In this document: one piece after another, positions 14,797 to 21,857 of the stretch
How the letters are laid out: every line of letters starts with the position of its first letter
How positions within the stretch are numbered: position 1 is the stretch's first letter
Origin: CAYXVU01 sp964468725
Lineage (GTDB): Bacteria > Acidobacteriota > Blastocatellia > UBA7656
Reading direction: 5' to 3'
Assembly: GCA_964468725.1 (NCBI GenBank)
Contig: CAYXVU010000080.1
Coordinates: forward strand, 1 to 23,656
DNA: 23,656 nt
Notes under the pieces: model-generated
Told to the model about the DNA's origin: nothing
Seen by the model: only the letters and a program-made list of their open reading frames with translations
Databases searched by the model: none
Translations under genes and position numbers: made by a program

Positions 14797-16280
14797 CCAT
14801 TGCCATCATAGGGGGTGGACTTGGCGGATTGAGTGCGGCGATTCATCTGCGATTGGCAGGTTATGAAGTGACGCTCTTTGAAGCGAATGAACAGGTCGGC
14901 GGACGTGCCAATCAGATCAAGCGCGCAGGCTTTACTTTCGATACGGGGCCGTCGCTGCTCAACTATCCGTGGGTATTTGAAGACCTCTTTGCGGCTGCCG
15001 GACGGCGTTTACAGGATTATGTCACGCTGATCGAAGTTGACCCGTCGGTTTCCTTTCAATGGCCGGATGGCACGCGCTTCACGTTGTCGAGCGATCTGCC
15101 GAATCTGTTGGCCGAGTGCGAGCGTGTCGAGACCGGAGTGCGTCCGCGGTTACAGGCCTTCTTGCGCGATGCGGCGGCAAAGCATCGCCTCGCCTTCGAT
15201 AAACTCGTCACCCAAAACGAAGAGCGATACGGGAAGTGGTTTGCCAAGCTCTCCGTAAAAGAGATGCTGCAAACAGGGGTGTGGCATTCGCTGGATGCTG
15301 AGTTGAGTCGCTTCTTTCGCTCGCGCTATCTGCGCGAAGCCTTCGGCGCGTATGGCATGTACCTCGGCGGCTCGCCCTATGAATTGCCAGGGCTGTTTTC
15401 GATCTTGCCCTATGGCGAACTGGCTTACGGGTTGTGGCTGCCGAAGGGCGGCATCTACGCATTGGTAGCGGCGATTGAAAGGCTGGCGCGCGAGCTTGGC
15501 GTTGAGGTCATCACCAACAAACGCGCCCGCACGATCATGACCCGTCGGCAGCGTGTTGAGGGCATCGCCTTCGCAGATGGCACAGAGGTCAAAGCGCGGA
15601 TCGTCGTTTCCAACGTTGATGTGCCAACGACCGATAGCCAGTTGCTAACGCCGGGTGTCGTCTCCGACCGTCGCCGCAAGCGGGCGCTCAGTCAGCGCAT
15701 GACGCCGGGAGTGCTGACCTTTTACTGGGGCATTCTCGGCGCAGTAGAGAACCTCGGTCATCACACTATCTTTTTGCCGGATGACTATCGGGCAGCCTTC
15801 GATAATTTGCTCAAACGTAAACGCATACCGCAGCAGATGCCGTTTTACCTTGCCATGCCTTCAACGACCGACGCAGAACTTGCGCCTGCCGGGGCAACGG
15901 CGATGTTCGCGCTTGTGCCCACGCCGCTGTTGAGCGAAATGCCCGATACGGATTGGCAAGCGACGGCGCAAGAGGTGAAGGCGCGCCTGTTTGCGCGGTT
16001 GCGACAACAAGGCATTGAACTTGCGCCTGAACGAATCATGGTCGAAGAAATCTACACGCCGCTTGATTGGCAACAACGATTCGGATTATATGACGGATCG
16101 GCATTCGGCGCGGCGCATACCCTCTTTCAAGTCGGCCCGTTGCGAACGCCAAATTATGCGAAAGAGATTGCCGGATTGTACTACGTCGGTGCGAGTACGA
16201 CGCCGGGAACCGGGCTGCCGATGGTCACCCTGAGCGGCAAGATGGTCGCCGAGCGCATCGAGTTACAGAACATAGGTTAA
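14700..16280 (+). CDS. crtI: CrtI-type carotenoid (phytoene/dehydrosqualene) desaturase
   Basis: This 526-residue FAD-dependent desaturase/isomerase acts on the product of the neighbouring synthase. The dinucleotide-binding motif IIGGGLGGLSAAIHL (36-50) with E61 is followed by QVGGRA and FDTGPSLL. The CrtI-family C-terminal signature appears as GLYYVGASTTPGTGLPMVTLSGKMVAERI. The first ~32 residues are an unusual Gln/Ser/Pro-rich extension encoded by an intergenic-type repeat; the family normally starts a few residues before the glycine motif. Start: ATG at 14700 (the TTG at 14685 is less likely); no good RBS is visible. How many double bonds it introduces cannot be read from sequence. A second CrtI-family gene at 18793 suggests sequential steps. 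Confidence 0.9.
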   Translation: MNASQKVVRCDRVGRAATSKQPQPSTSDHRQPTIAIIGGGLGGLSAAIHLRLAGYEVTLFEANEQVGGRANQIKRAGFTFDTGPSLLNYPWVFEDLFAAAGRRLQDYVTLIEVDPSVSFQWPDGTRFTLSSDLPNLLAECERVETGVRPRLQAFLRDAAAKHRLAFDKLVTQNEERYGKWFAKLSVKEMLQTGVWHSLDAELSRFFRSRYLREAFGAYGMYLGGSPYELPGLFSILPYGELAYGLWLPKGGIYALVAAIERLARELGVEVITNKRARTIMTRRQRVEGIAFADGTEVKARIVVSNVDVPTTDSQLLTPGVVSDRRRKRALSQRMTPGVLTFYWGILGAVENLGHHTIFLPDDYRAAFDNLLKRKRIPQQMPFYLAMPSTTDAELAPAGATAMFALVPTPLLSEMPDTDWQATAQEVKARLFARLRQQGIELAPERIMVEEIYTPLDWQQRFGLYDGSAFGAAHTLFQVGPLRTPNYAKEIAGLYYVGASTTPGTGLPMVTLSGKMVAERIELQNIG

Positions 16281-16375
16281 AGATTGAAGGTTGAAGGTTG
16301 GAGAGGTCAGAGGCAACGATCTGGTAGCTACTTTCTTATTGATAACTTTCAACCTGCAACCTTCAACCTTTATAA
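16271..16375. repeat. GAAGGTT-type inverted repeat between crtI and the alpha/beta hydrolase
   Basis: AAAGATTGAAGGTTGAAGG (from about 16280) is mirrored by TTCAACCTGCAACCTTCAAC and CTTTATAAA (16346-16375). The arms are about 25 bp with few mismatches. The right arm ends 5 bp before the hydrolase ATG, so the structure could sequester the translation start. The long frame starting at 16284 merely reads through this repeat. Confidence 0.7.
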
Positions 16376-16379
16376 AATC

Positions 16380-17153
16380 ATGTTGATTGCGCGATACGGA
16401 ATGGGAGAAGCGCAGTATTTCGGGCTGCACGGTTGGGGCGGCGATCATTCGACCTTTGCTGTGTTGGCCGAGCATCTGCCGCTTGGCGCAACGCTCTATG
16501 CCTGCGATTTGCCCGGCTATGGCAAATCGCCCGCGCCGCCCGAGTGGAAAGCTGAACGAGTCGCCGAAGCGGTTGCCGCAGCGATTGCTCAACTCGATCT
16601 GCGCGGCGTAACCTTGATCGGCAATTGCAGCGGCGCGATCATCGCTTTGTTGACGACGCAGTTGATCGCAGAGCGAGTTGCGCGATTGATATTGATTGAT
16701 CCGTTTGCGGTGATGCCCTGGTATTTCAGAATCTTTCTGTCGCCGGGATGGGGCAAATATGCGTACCGGACGACCTTTGCCAATCCGCTAGGCCGGTGGC
16801 TGACCAATCTCTCTTTGCGGCATCGGCGCACGGATGAAACCCATCTGACAGCATCCTTTCGCCAGATCAATCACGAAACCACGTATCGCTACCTGGCGAT
16901 GCTCGGCGAGATTGCTGGCTTCGAACGCTTCAAAGATGTGCGCGTCCCGATAGAACTTCTTTATGGCGAGCGCAGCTTTGCGGCAATAAAAAACTCGGTC
17001 GCTTTGTGGCAGAGCATCTGGCCGCAGGCGCGCGCGCATGAACTGGCAGGCGCAGGGCATCTGCCTTTAGAAGAAGCGACCCAACAACTGTGTCGCATCG
17101 TCTTCGAGCCGGTCACGTCAGCCGTTGAAGAACCGAAGGGGCGAGTCGGGTAG
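16380..17153 (+). CDS. Alpha/beta hydrolase-fold protein with Cys in the nucleophile position, in the carotenoid operon
   Basis: This 257-residue protein has an oxyanion loop GLHGWGGDHSTF (15-26), LYACDLPGYGKS (39-50), the elbow LIGNCSGAII (79-88) and a catalytic-His region GAGHLPLEE (224-232; H227). The elbow reads G-N-C83-S-G, so the residue at the nucleophile position is Cys, as in PHA synthases (GxCxG) and dienelactone hydrolase, and not Ser. The acid is uncertain: D107 (ILIDPF) is in about the right region. In context it may be an acyltransferase or thioesterase-like enzyme that modifies the glycosylated carotenoid; this is inference. Start: ATG at 16380 directly after an inverted repeat; the upstream 32 codons are repeat-derived and rejected. 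An alternative ATG is at 16401. No RBS is visible. Confidence 0.8.
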   Translation: MLIARYGMGEAQYFGLHGWGGDHSTFAVLAEHLPLGATLYACDLPGYGKSPAPPEWKAERVAEAVAAAIAQLDLRGVTLIGNCSGAIIALLTTQLIAERVARLILIDPFAVMPWYFRIFLSPGWGKYAYRTTFANPLGRWLTNLSLRHRRTDETHLTASFRQINHETTYRYLAMLGEIAGFERFKDVRVPIELLYGERSFAAIKNSVALWQSIWPQARAHELAGAGHLPLEEATQQLCRIVFEPVTSAVEEPKGRVG

Positions 17154-17252
17154 CGGCTGCCGGTTGCCGCGACGTATCATCACTTCACGGCAGAGGCGAA
17201 ACGAATATGGCGTCTTCTCTTGCATGGTTGCGGCGCAAGGCAATTTGCCGTC

Positions 17253-17353
17253 ACTCTGCAATCAAGAATCAGAGAGACGCGAGTTGAACGGCGGTCAAAG
17301 ACCGCCGTTCAACGACCTCAGCCATTTCTACTCTTGATTCGCATTATTGGCAT
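17253..17353. repeat. MITE/REP element, single-hairpin copy 3
   Basis: The core is a perfect 14-bp stem, GTTGAACGGCGGTC-AAA-GACCGCCGTTCAAC (arms 17283-17296 and 17300-17313). Flanks such as GAATCAGAGAGACG on the left and, on the opposite strand, GCGAATCAAGAG on the right resemble the ends of the copies at 4776 and 18502. Its right edge reaches the glycosyltransferase start codon at 17352. The outer boundaries are approximate. Confidence 0.7.
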
Positions 17354-18473
17354 GCTTTTTTACTTCATCATTTTTGCCATAGCGGTCGGGTTGCTGGCGC
17401 TGGTGGGATGGAACGTTGTGGCGTGGCCGCAGGTGACCCGACAGGCTGCGGAATTTTCATGGCAACCCGATGCCATTTCAGTATTGATTCCGGCGCGCAA
17501 TGAAGAGGAGAATCTGCCTGCCTGCCTTGCTTCCGTGCTGCTGCAAGCTTACCTCGTGAAAGAGATTTTGATCTACGATGATCATTCGACAGATGGCACG
17601 CGCCGCATTGTTCAAGCTTTTGCTGAAAGTGATGAGCGCGTGCGCCTGATCGAAGCTTTGCCCTTGCCAGACGGGTGGAGCGGTAAAAATTTCGCCTGTT
17701 ATCAGTTGGCGCAACACGCGACAGGCGAGTGGCTGCTCTTTTTGGATGCCGATGCGCGGCTGACGGACAATGCCGCCGAGCGCATGCTGGAAGAGGTTCA
17801 CACGCGCAAGCTGACGTTTTTATCATGCTGGCCGGGACTTACGTTGCTCGGATTTTGGGAGAAAGCGTTAATGCCGATGTTGAATTTCGTCGTCTTGACG
17901 CTCTTTCCCGCGCCGTTGTCATTGCTGCGCATGGATGCGGCGCTCGGTCTGGCGCATGGCGCGTGTCTGTTGATGCAAGCGAAGACCTATCATCGTCTCG
18001 GCGGACACGCGACGGTGAAGGAAGAGATATTTGAAGACACGCGATTGGCACAAGTTTGGCGGGCGAGCGGCGAGCGCGGGCTTTGTTTGGATGGGCAAGC
18101 CGTCGTGCGTGTGCGGATGTATGATTCGCTGAGCGGTATTTGGCGGGGCTTTCAAAAAAATTTTTACCCGGCATTTCGACATGACATCAGCTTTTGGCTG
18201 TTTTTGCTTTTGCACTTCTGCGTCTTCTTCTTTCCCTTTGTGGCGTTGATTGGAAGCCGCGCCGACAATGCCAAGCTATGGTTTGCGTTTTGGGCAGCGA
18301 TTTGGGTCATAGAGATGCGATTGCTGTTGGCATTGCGCTTTCGCTACCCGCTGTGGACGATCCTCTTGCATCCGCTCGCGGAAGTGATATTGATGGCCGT
18401 CGGACTGTCATCGTGGTGGCGTTGTCAGACCGGAAGAGGCGTTGAGTGGAAAGGCCGCCGGTATCGGCTTTGA
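17352..18473 (+). CDS. Membrane GT2 glycosyltransferase (CrtQ / HpnB-like)
   Basis: This 373-residue inverting family-2 glycosyltransferase starts with an N-terminal membrane anchor (1-22). A cytosolic GT-A domain has VLIPARNEEENL (44-55), IYDDHSTDGT (74-83), GWSGKNFACYQLA (108-120), the metal-binding LFLDADARL (129-137) and a late EED-like acid stretch FEDTRLAQ (227-234). Three C-terminal membrane helices span about 281-300, 308-328 and 335-355. Length, topology and motif spacing fit the 4,4'-diaponeurosporenoate glycosyltransferase (CrtQ) / hopanoid-associated HpnB group. Between two CrtI-family genes, a carotenoid acceptor is the natural reading. The start is the ATG at 17352, where the hydrophobic anchor begins; the longer frame from 17220 translates a palindromic repeat and is rejected. 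Confidence 0.85.
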   Translation: MLFYFIIFAIAVGLLALVGWNVVAWPQVTRQAAEFSWQPDAISVLIPARNEEENLPACLASVLLQAYLVKEILIYDDHSTDGTRRIVQAFAESDERVRLIEALPLPDGWSGKNFACYQLAQHATGEWLLFLDADARLTDNAAERMLEEVHTRKLTFLSCWPGLTLLGFWEKALMPMLNFVVLTLFPAPLSLLRMDAALGLAHGACLLMQAKTYHRLGGHATVKEEIFEDTRLAQVWRASGERGLCLDGQAVVRVRMYDSLSGIWRGFQKNFYPAFRHDISFWLFLLLHFCVFFFPFVALIGSRADNAKLWFAFWAAIWVIEMRLLLALRFRYPLWTILLHPLAEVILMAVGLSSWWRCQTGRGVEWKGRRYRL

Positions 18474-18792
18474 AGGTTGCGCTGTGAAGCCGGAGGCGGA
18501 CTACCGAATGGCAAAACAAAATGAGAACCATTGGTTGAACGGCGGTCTTTGACCGCCGTTCTCGCACGAGGAGACGGCGGTCAAAGACCGCCGCTCAACT
18601 CAACTCTCTCAGCTTGATTCATAATTTGGTATATGTTCTTAAGGTCTGAAGGTTGAGCCGCGAAGCCGGAAGGTCGAAGATATAAGCTTGAAGAGACGAT
18701 ACGCGAAGAGCGGGCAGCAACCTTCTCGCCCATTGATTTTGACTCTTGGCCTTCGCCCCCTACTCTGTAACCTTCGGTCTTTTCGGAACGTT
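18474..18792. other. 319-bp junction filled with repeats, ahead of the second CrtI-family gene
   Basis: Apart from the palindromic element (18502-18632), this gap holds GAAGGTT-type units in opposite orientation: GTCTGAAGGTTGAGCCG and GGAAGGTCGAAG near 18643-18680, and AACCTTC / GTAACCTTCGGTC near 18718-18784. No promoter near consensus and no small gene is seen. Confidence 0.55.
18502..18632. repeat. MITE/REP-doublet palindromic element, copy 2
   Basis: The left end TACCGAATGGCAAAACAAAA and following ATGAGAACC match the right end of copy 1 read in reverse (ATACCGAGTTGCAAAACAAG, then ATGAGAAAG). The right end, read in reverse, is ATACCAAATTATGAATCAAG followed by CTGAGAGAG. Internal hairpins are GAACGGCGGTC-TTT-GACCGCCGTTC (18537-18561) and CGGCGGTC-AAA-GACCGCCG (18575-18593). 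Size is about 131 bp, the same as copy 1. Confidence 0.85.
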
Positions 18793-20277
18793 ATGAAGAG
18801 CAAACGAGCGATCATTATCGGCGGCGGGTTGGGTGGGCTGGCTCTGGCGTTGCGGCTGGCGGCACGCGATTGGCAAGTGACCGTCTGTGAGCAAGGCGGC
18901 GGTTGGGGCGGCAAGATGAATGTGTGGGAGGCGGAAGGGTTTCGCTTCGACACCGGGCCGTCGCTCATCACCATGCCCTGGGTGTTTGAAGAACTCTTTC
19001 AGGTCGTCGGCGAAAGGTTGGAGGATTGGGTTGAACTCCTGCCGATGCGCCCGCTCGCCGAATACGTTTACGCCGACGGCACACGGTTTTGTTACTCTTC
19101 ATCCTTGCCGAAGTGGCTGACAACTTTGCGACGCATTGCGCCCGATGATGAAGACGGTTTCTTTCGCTTCATGGAACTCGGGGCGCGGCTTTTCGAACTC
19201 TCGAATGCGACCTTCTTTCGACAAAGCCCGTGGGGCTTCACGCCGCCGGAGGCCAGCGCGTTGACGCTTCTGAAAGCAATGCCGCTGCGCTATGGGTGGG
19301 GCAATTATCACGACACGGTTGCCGCGCATTTCAAGAGTCGCTACCTCATACAACTTTTCGACCGCTATCCGACCTATGTCGGGTCGTCGCCCTACCGCAC
19401 ACCGGCGACGCTGATGGTCATTCCGTATATTGAGCATGCCTTCGGCGGCTGGTATGTGAAGGGCGGACTCTATCGCATTGTCGAAAGCCTGGTTGCCTTA
19501 GCCAAACGGGCAGGTGTGACCCTGGAAGTCAACGCCCGCGTCGAGCGCATCGAACATTGCGACCGGCGCGTCGGCGGCGTGCGGCTGGCCGATGGCAGGC
19601 GGCTGAAAGCGGAGGTTGTTGTGATGAACGGCGACGCGTCGGTTGCGTCGCAACTGCTCGGCGAGCCGCCGCCTGCGGAATTATTGCCGTCGGGGCGTTC
19701 GCTCTCCGGCGTGGTCTTTTTGTTGGGTTGCAGACGCAGATTGCCGCAACTCGGCCATCACACGGTCTATTTTTCGAATGATTATGAGCGCGAGTTCTCT
19801 CAACTCTTTGACGAGCGCCGGTTCCCCGAAGACCCGACGGTTTACGTCAGTGCTCCGAGCCGCACGGATCGCACTTTGGTGGAGGGCGAAGGCGAAACGC
19901 TCTTCGTGATGGCCAATGCCCCGGCCAATGACGCAGAGTGGTCGGAGGCGCAGATTGCCGAAGTGCGGCAGCGCATCTTCGCTCGGCTCGAACAGAGCGG
20001 CTTTCCCGATCTACAAGGCGACATTGCCGTTAGCGATGTCTGGACGCCGACTCGAATGGCGAGTCGCTACGCTATGCCGGGAGGCGCGATTTACGGGACG
20101 CACTCGCATGGATGGGGCAACGCATTTTTTCGCCCGCCGAATGAGGATCGGCGATATCAAGGGCTGTACTTTGTCGGCGGCAGTACCCATCCGGGTGGAG
20201 GGACACCGACGGTATTGATGTCGGCAGCGATCACCGAAAGAATGATTCACAGATGGGCAGACCGAGGGCGAAAATGA
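18793..20277 (+). CDS. Second CrtI-family FAD carotenoid desaturase/oxidase (CrtD/CrtP-like)
   Basis: This 494-residue protein starts with AIIIGGGLGGLALALRL (6-22). Next come GGGWGGKMNVWEAEGFRFDTGPSLITMPW and an insertion-free FAD/NAD core. GLYFVGGSTHPGGGTPTVLMSAAI sits at the C-terminus, preceded by GTHSHGWGNAFFRPPN, the segment that in CrtI, CrtD and CrtP relatives lies next to the flavin. It is clearly paralogous to the desaturase at 14700 but divergent, so it probably does a later step: 3,4-desaturation (CrtD-like) or terminal oxidation (CrtP-like). The choice cannot be made by eye. Start: ATG at 18793; the upstream 35 codons are repeat sequence. It is the last gene of the carotenoid run; a new promoter follows 7 bp after its stop. 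Confidence 0.87.
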   Translation: MKSKRAIIIGGGLGGLALALRLAARDWQVTVCEQGGGWGGKMNVWEAEGFRFDTGPSLITMPWVFEELFQVVGERLEDWVELLPMRPLAEYVYADGTRFCYSSSLPKWLTTLRRIAPDDEDGFFRFMELGARLFELSNATFFRQSPWGFTPPEASALTLLKAMPLRYGWGNYHDTVAAHFKSRYLIQLFDRYPTYVGSSPYRTPATLMVIPYIEHAFGGWYVKGGLYRIVESLVALAKRAGVTLEVNARVERIEHCDRRVGGVRLADGRRLKAEVVVMNGDASVASQLLGEPPPAELLPSGRSLSGVVFLLGCRRRLPQLGHHTVYFSNDYEREFSQLFDERRFPEDPTVYVSAPSRTDRTLVEGEGETLFVMANAPANDAEWSEAQIAEVRQRIFARLEQSGFPDLQGDIAVSDVWTPTRMASRYAMPGGAIYGTHSHGWGNAFFRPPNEDRRYQGLYFVGGSTHPGGGTPTVLMSAAITERMIHRWADRGRK

Positions 20278-20283
20278 AAACTG

Positions 20284-20312
20284 TTGACTTTCCATAACCG
20301 TCTTCCTACAAT
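20284..20312 (+). promoter_or_regulatory. Sigma-70 promoter upstream of the membrane protein gene
   Basis: TTGACT (20284-20289), a 17-bp spacer and TACAAT (20307-20312) are near consensus. Transcription would start near 20319, giving a roughly 180-nt untranslated leader before 20499. No terminator separates it from the carotenoid operon, so some read-through is likely. Confidence 0.75.
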
Positions 20313-20498
20313 GCGGCGCGTGAAATTTCTTGGCCGATAGTTTCATAGCCTCTCAGTAGCAAACACGCGCTGTCGCACTCGCCCCTCGCACTACCCCCAA
20401 ACCCGTTTGTCAGCGGTTCCCCTGCTATTGTGTGCTGCATCCGGGAGTAGAACGGATCGGCAAGCCAGTTCCTACGCCTACAACTTGGGGGCAACATT

Positions 20499-21389
20499 AT
20501 GAATTCCAAATCTGTCAGCTTACCATTCTGGGTTTCGCTGCTGCTTGTGCCACTGGCCTTCGCCTGCGTTGTCGCAATGGTCGGGGGAAAAGCGGCCAAC
20601 CGGTTCACTTTAGGCTTCTTTCTTGCCACCTTGGCAGTCGAAATGCTGGCCTTTTATCAGGTGGTCAAAGTTCGCAAGCTATTTTCACCCTCTGACCTTG
20701 GGCGCACGACTTGGACGTTGATTATGGCATTTTTGGCAGCCCGCCTGATCGGCGAAGTGCGATTGGCAACCCTCAGTTCTGGCCTTATCCCTTATTACAC
20801 AGAAGGCGGCCCGGTCATCTTCTTCTATTATGAAGTCGTACTCCGCTATGTCTATACCTTAAGCGACGCCCTCTTTATCGTGGCGTTGGTGACGACGATT
20901 CGCGCTTATAAGAGCACGGGGTTAAGTTTTCATGTTGCCCGGCAGGACTACCTCTTCATCGGGTTGGTCTGGTTGATGCCGGTTGTGACCTATGTGTTTC
21001 GTGAAAACCTCATCTACGCTTCCCTCTATGGGACTTCGCCCTTGATCTCCAACTACATCGTGACCTATCGCTTAGTGACAGCGGTCGTCAGTGCCATTAT
21101 CGTCTCTTTGTGCATTGTCATTTGGCGATATGCTGCACAGATGGGTGGTGGCGCCATTGCCCGCGTATGGCAGAGTGTGGTGGTTGCCGGAATCGCGCGC
21201 GGCGGCTCATTTGTGGTGTTGGCGTTGCTGTCCAGATTGTGGCAGCCCGGCTCACAGTTTTGTGAGCAATACTTGTTATGGGTCTTTGCTTGTTGTTGGT
21301 TGATTGCCGCCTTGCGACAATCGGAGACGGTGCCGAAAACGGAGGAATCGCTAGAGGTTTCATTGGCGCCGAGCCGAGCGATGAATTGA
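20499..21389 (+). CDS. Polytopic inner-membrane protein of unknown function
   Basis: I do not recognise this 296-residue protein. About seven to eight hydrophobic helices are visible: roughly residues 9-29, 35-56, 70-90, 115-135, 150-168, 188-209, 226-246 and 257-273. A hydrophilic C-terminal tail (274-296) follows. There is no signal peptide apart from the first helix, no catalytic motif, and no transporter signature that I can name. A GGGGG tract precedes the ATG. It has its own promoter at 20284 and is followed 27 bp later by a 78-residue protein and then a sensory receptor, so a sensory or signalling role is a weak inference from context. The size and helix count would also fit a 7TM sensor-like module without its output domain. 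Confidence 0.75.
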   Translation: MNSKSVSLPFWVSLLLVPLAFACVVAMVGGKAANRFTLGFFLATLAVEMLAFYQVVKVRKLFSPSDLGRTTWTLIMAFLAARLIGEVRLATLSSGLIPYYTEGGPVIFFYYEVVLRYVYTLSDALFIVALVTTIRAYKSTGLSFHVARQDYLFIGLVWLMPVVTYVFRENLIYASLYGTSPLISNYIVTYRLVTAVVSAIIVSLCIVIWRYAAQMGGGAIARVWQSVVVAGIARGGSFVVLALLSRLWQPGSQFCEQYLLWVFACCWLIAALRQSETVPKTEESLEVSLAPSRAMN

Positions 21390-21416
21390 GGCAATAACGG
21401 AAACCAGGTAAGTGGT

Positions 21417-21653
21417 ATGGATCAAGAAATCATCAACTGTTTGGCTCCGATGTTAGGCACGACGACAGCAAAGAATCTGCTGACGCATTATTGCGCGAAG
21501 CTCAAGATCAGAGCCGAAGACTTGACCGCCGATCATCTGCCGGAGTTGGCGCGCGCCATCAAACCGATGCTGGCTGTGTGGTTGGGGTCAGCAGGCGCGG
21601 CGCAACTGGCCGAGCAAGTCGCGCGCCTCGGTCGCGTCAGCGTCGGCAAGTAA
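21417..21653 (+). CDS. Small helical protein of unknown function (78 aa)
   Basis: This 78-residue protein appears all-helical, with the pattern LAPMLGTTTAKNLL, then LKIRAEDLTADHLPELARAI, then KPMLAVWLGSAGAAQLAEQV. It is soluble, without signal peptide or membrane helix. An AGGTAAG sequence precedes the ATG by a few bases, and coding character is good (acidic/hydrophobic periodicity, few rare residues). It sits 27 bp after the membrane protein and about 200 bp before the receptor gene, so it is probably part of one transcription unit. The helical motif 'EDLTxxHLPELAxAIKPMLAVxLG' looks like a conserved small domain, but I cannot name it. A partner role to the receptor is speculation. Confidence 0.65.
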   Translation: MDQEIINCLAPMLGTTTAKNLLTHYCAKLKIRAEDLTADHLPELARAIKPMLAVWLGSAGAAQLAEQVARLGRVSVGK

Positions 21654-21857
21654 CGGAGTCGGAAAGGCGCAAGCCTGTGGTCAAGAAGTGCGCGCTGTTT
21701 GTCTATCCTCATTGCTGCTCCCTCTGCCATCGTCAATCGTCCCTTTTCCTTTGTTGATTCTCTAGCGGATGAGTTACGGCAGCCTCTTACCAACCGCATA
21801 GAGAGTCGGTGGTTCCGAATGTGCGTGAACGAAGAGCTAAAATAGGGAGCTTTTACT

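Noticed and set aside
16284..16379. Longer N-terminus for the alpha/beta hydrolase
   Set aside because: It translates the GAAGGTT inverted repeat; homology-like sequence begins only at the ATG at 16380.
17220..17351. Longer N-terminus for the GT2 glycosyltransferase
   Set aside because: It translates the palindromic element and neighbouring repeat sequence; the natural start is the membrane anchor at 17352.
18688..18792. Longer N-terminus for the second CrtI-family protein
   Set aside because: It is made of GAAGGTT/AACCTTC repeat sequence; the flavin motif begins six residues after the ATG at 18793.
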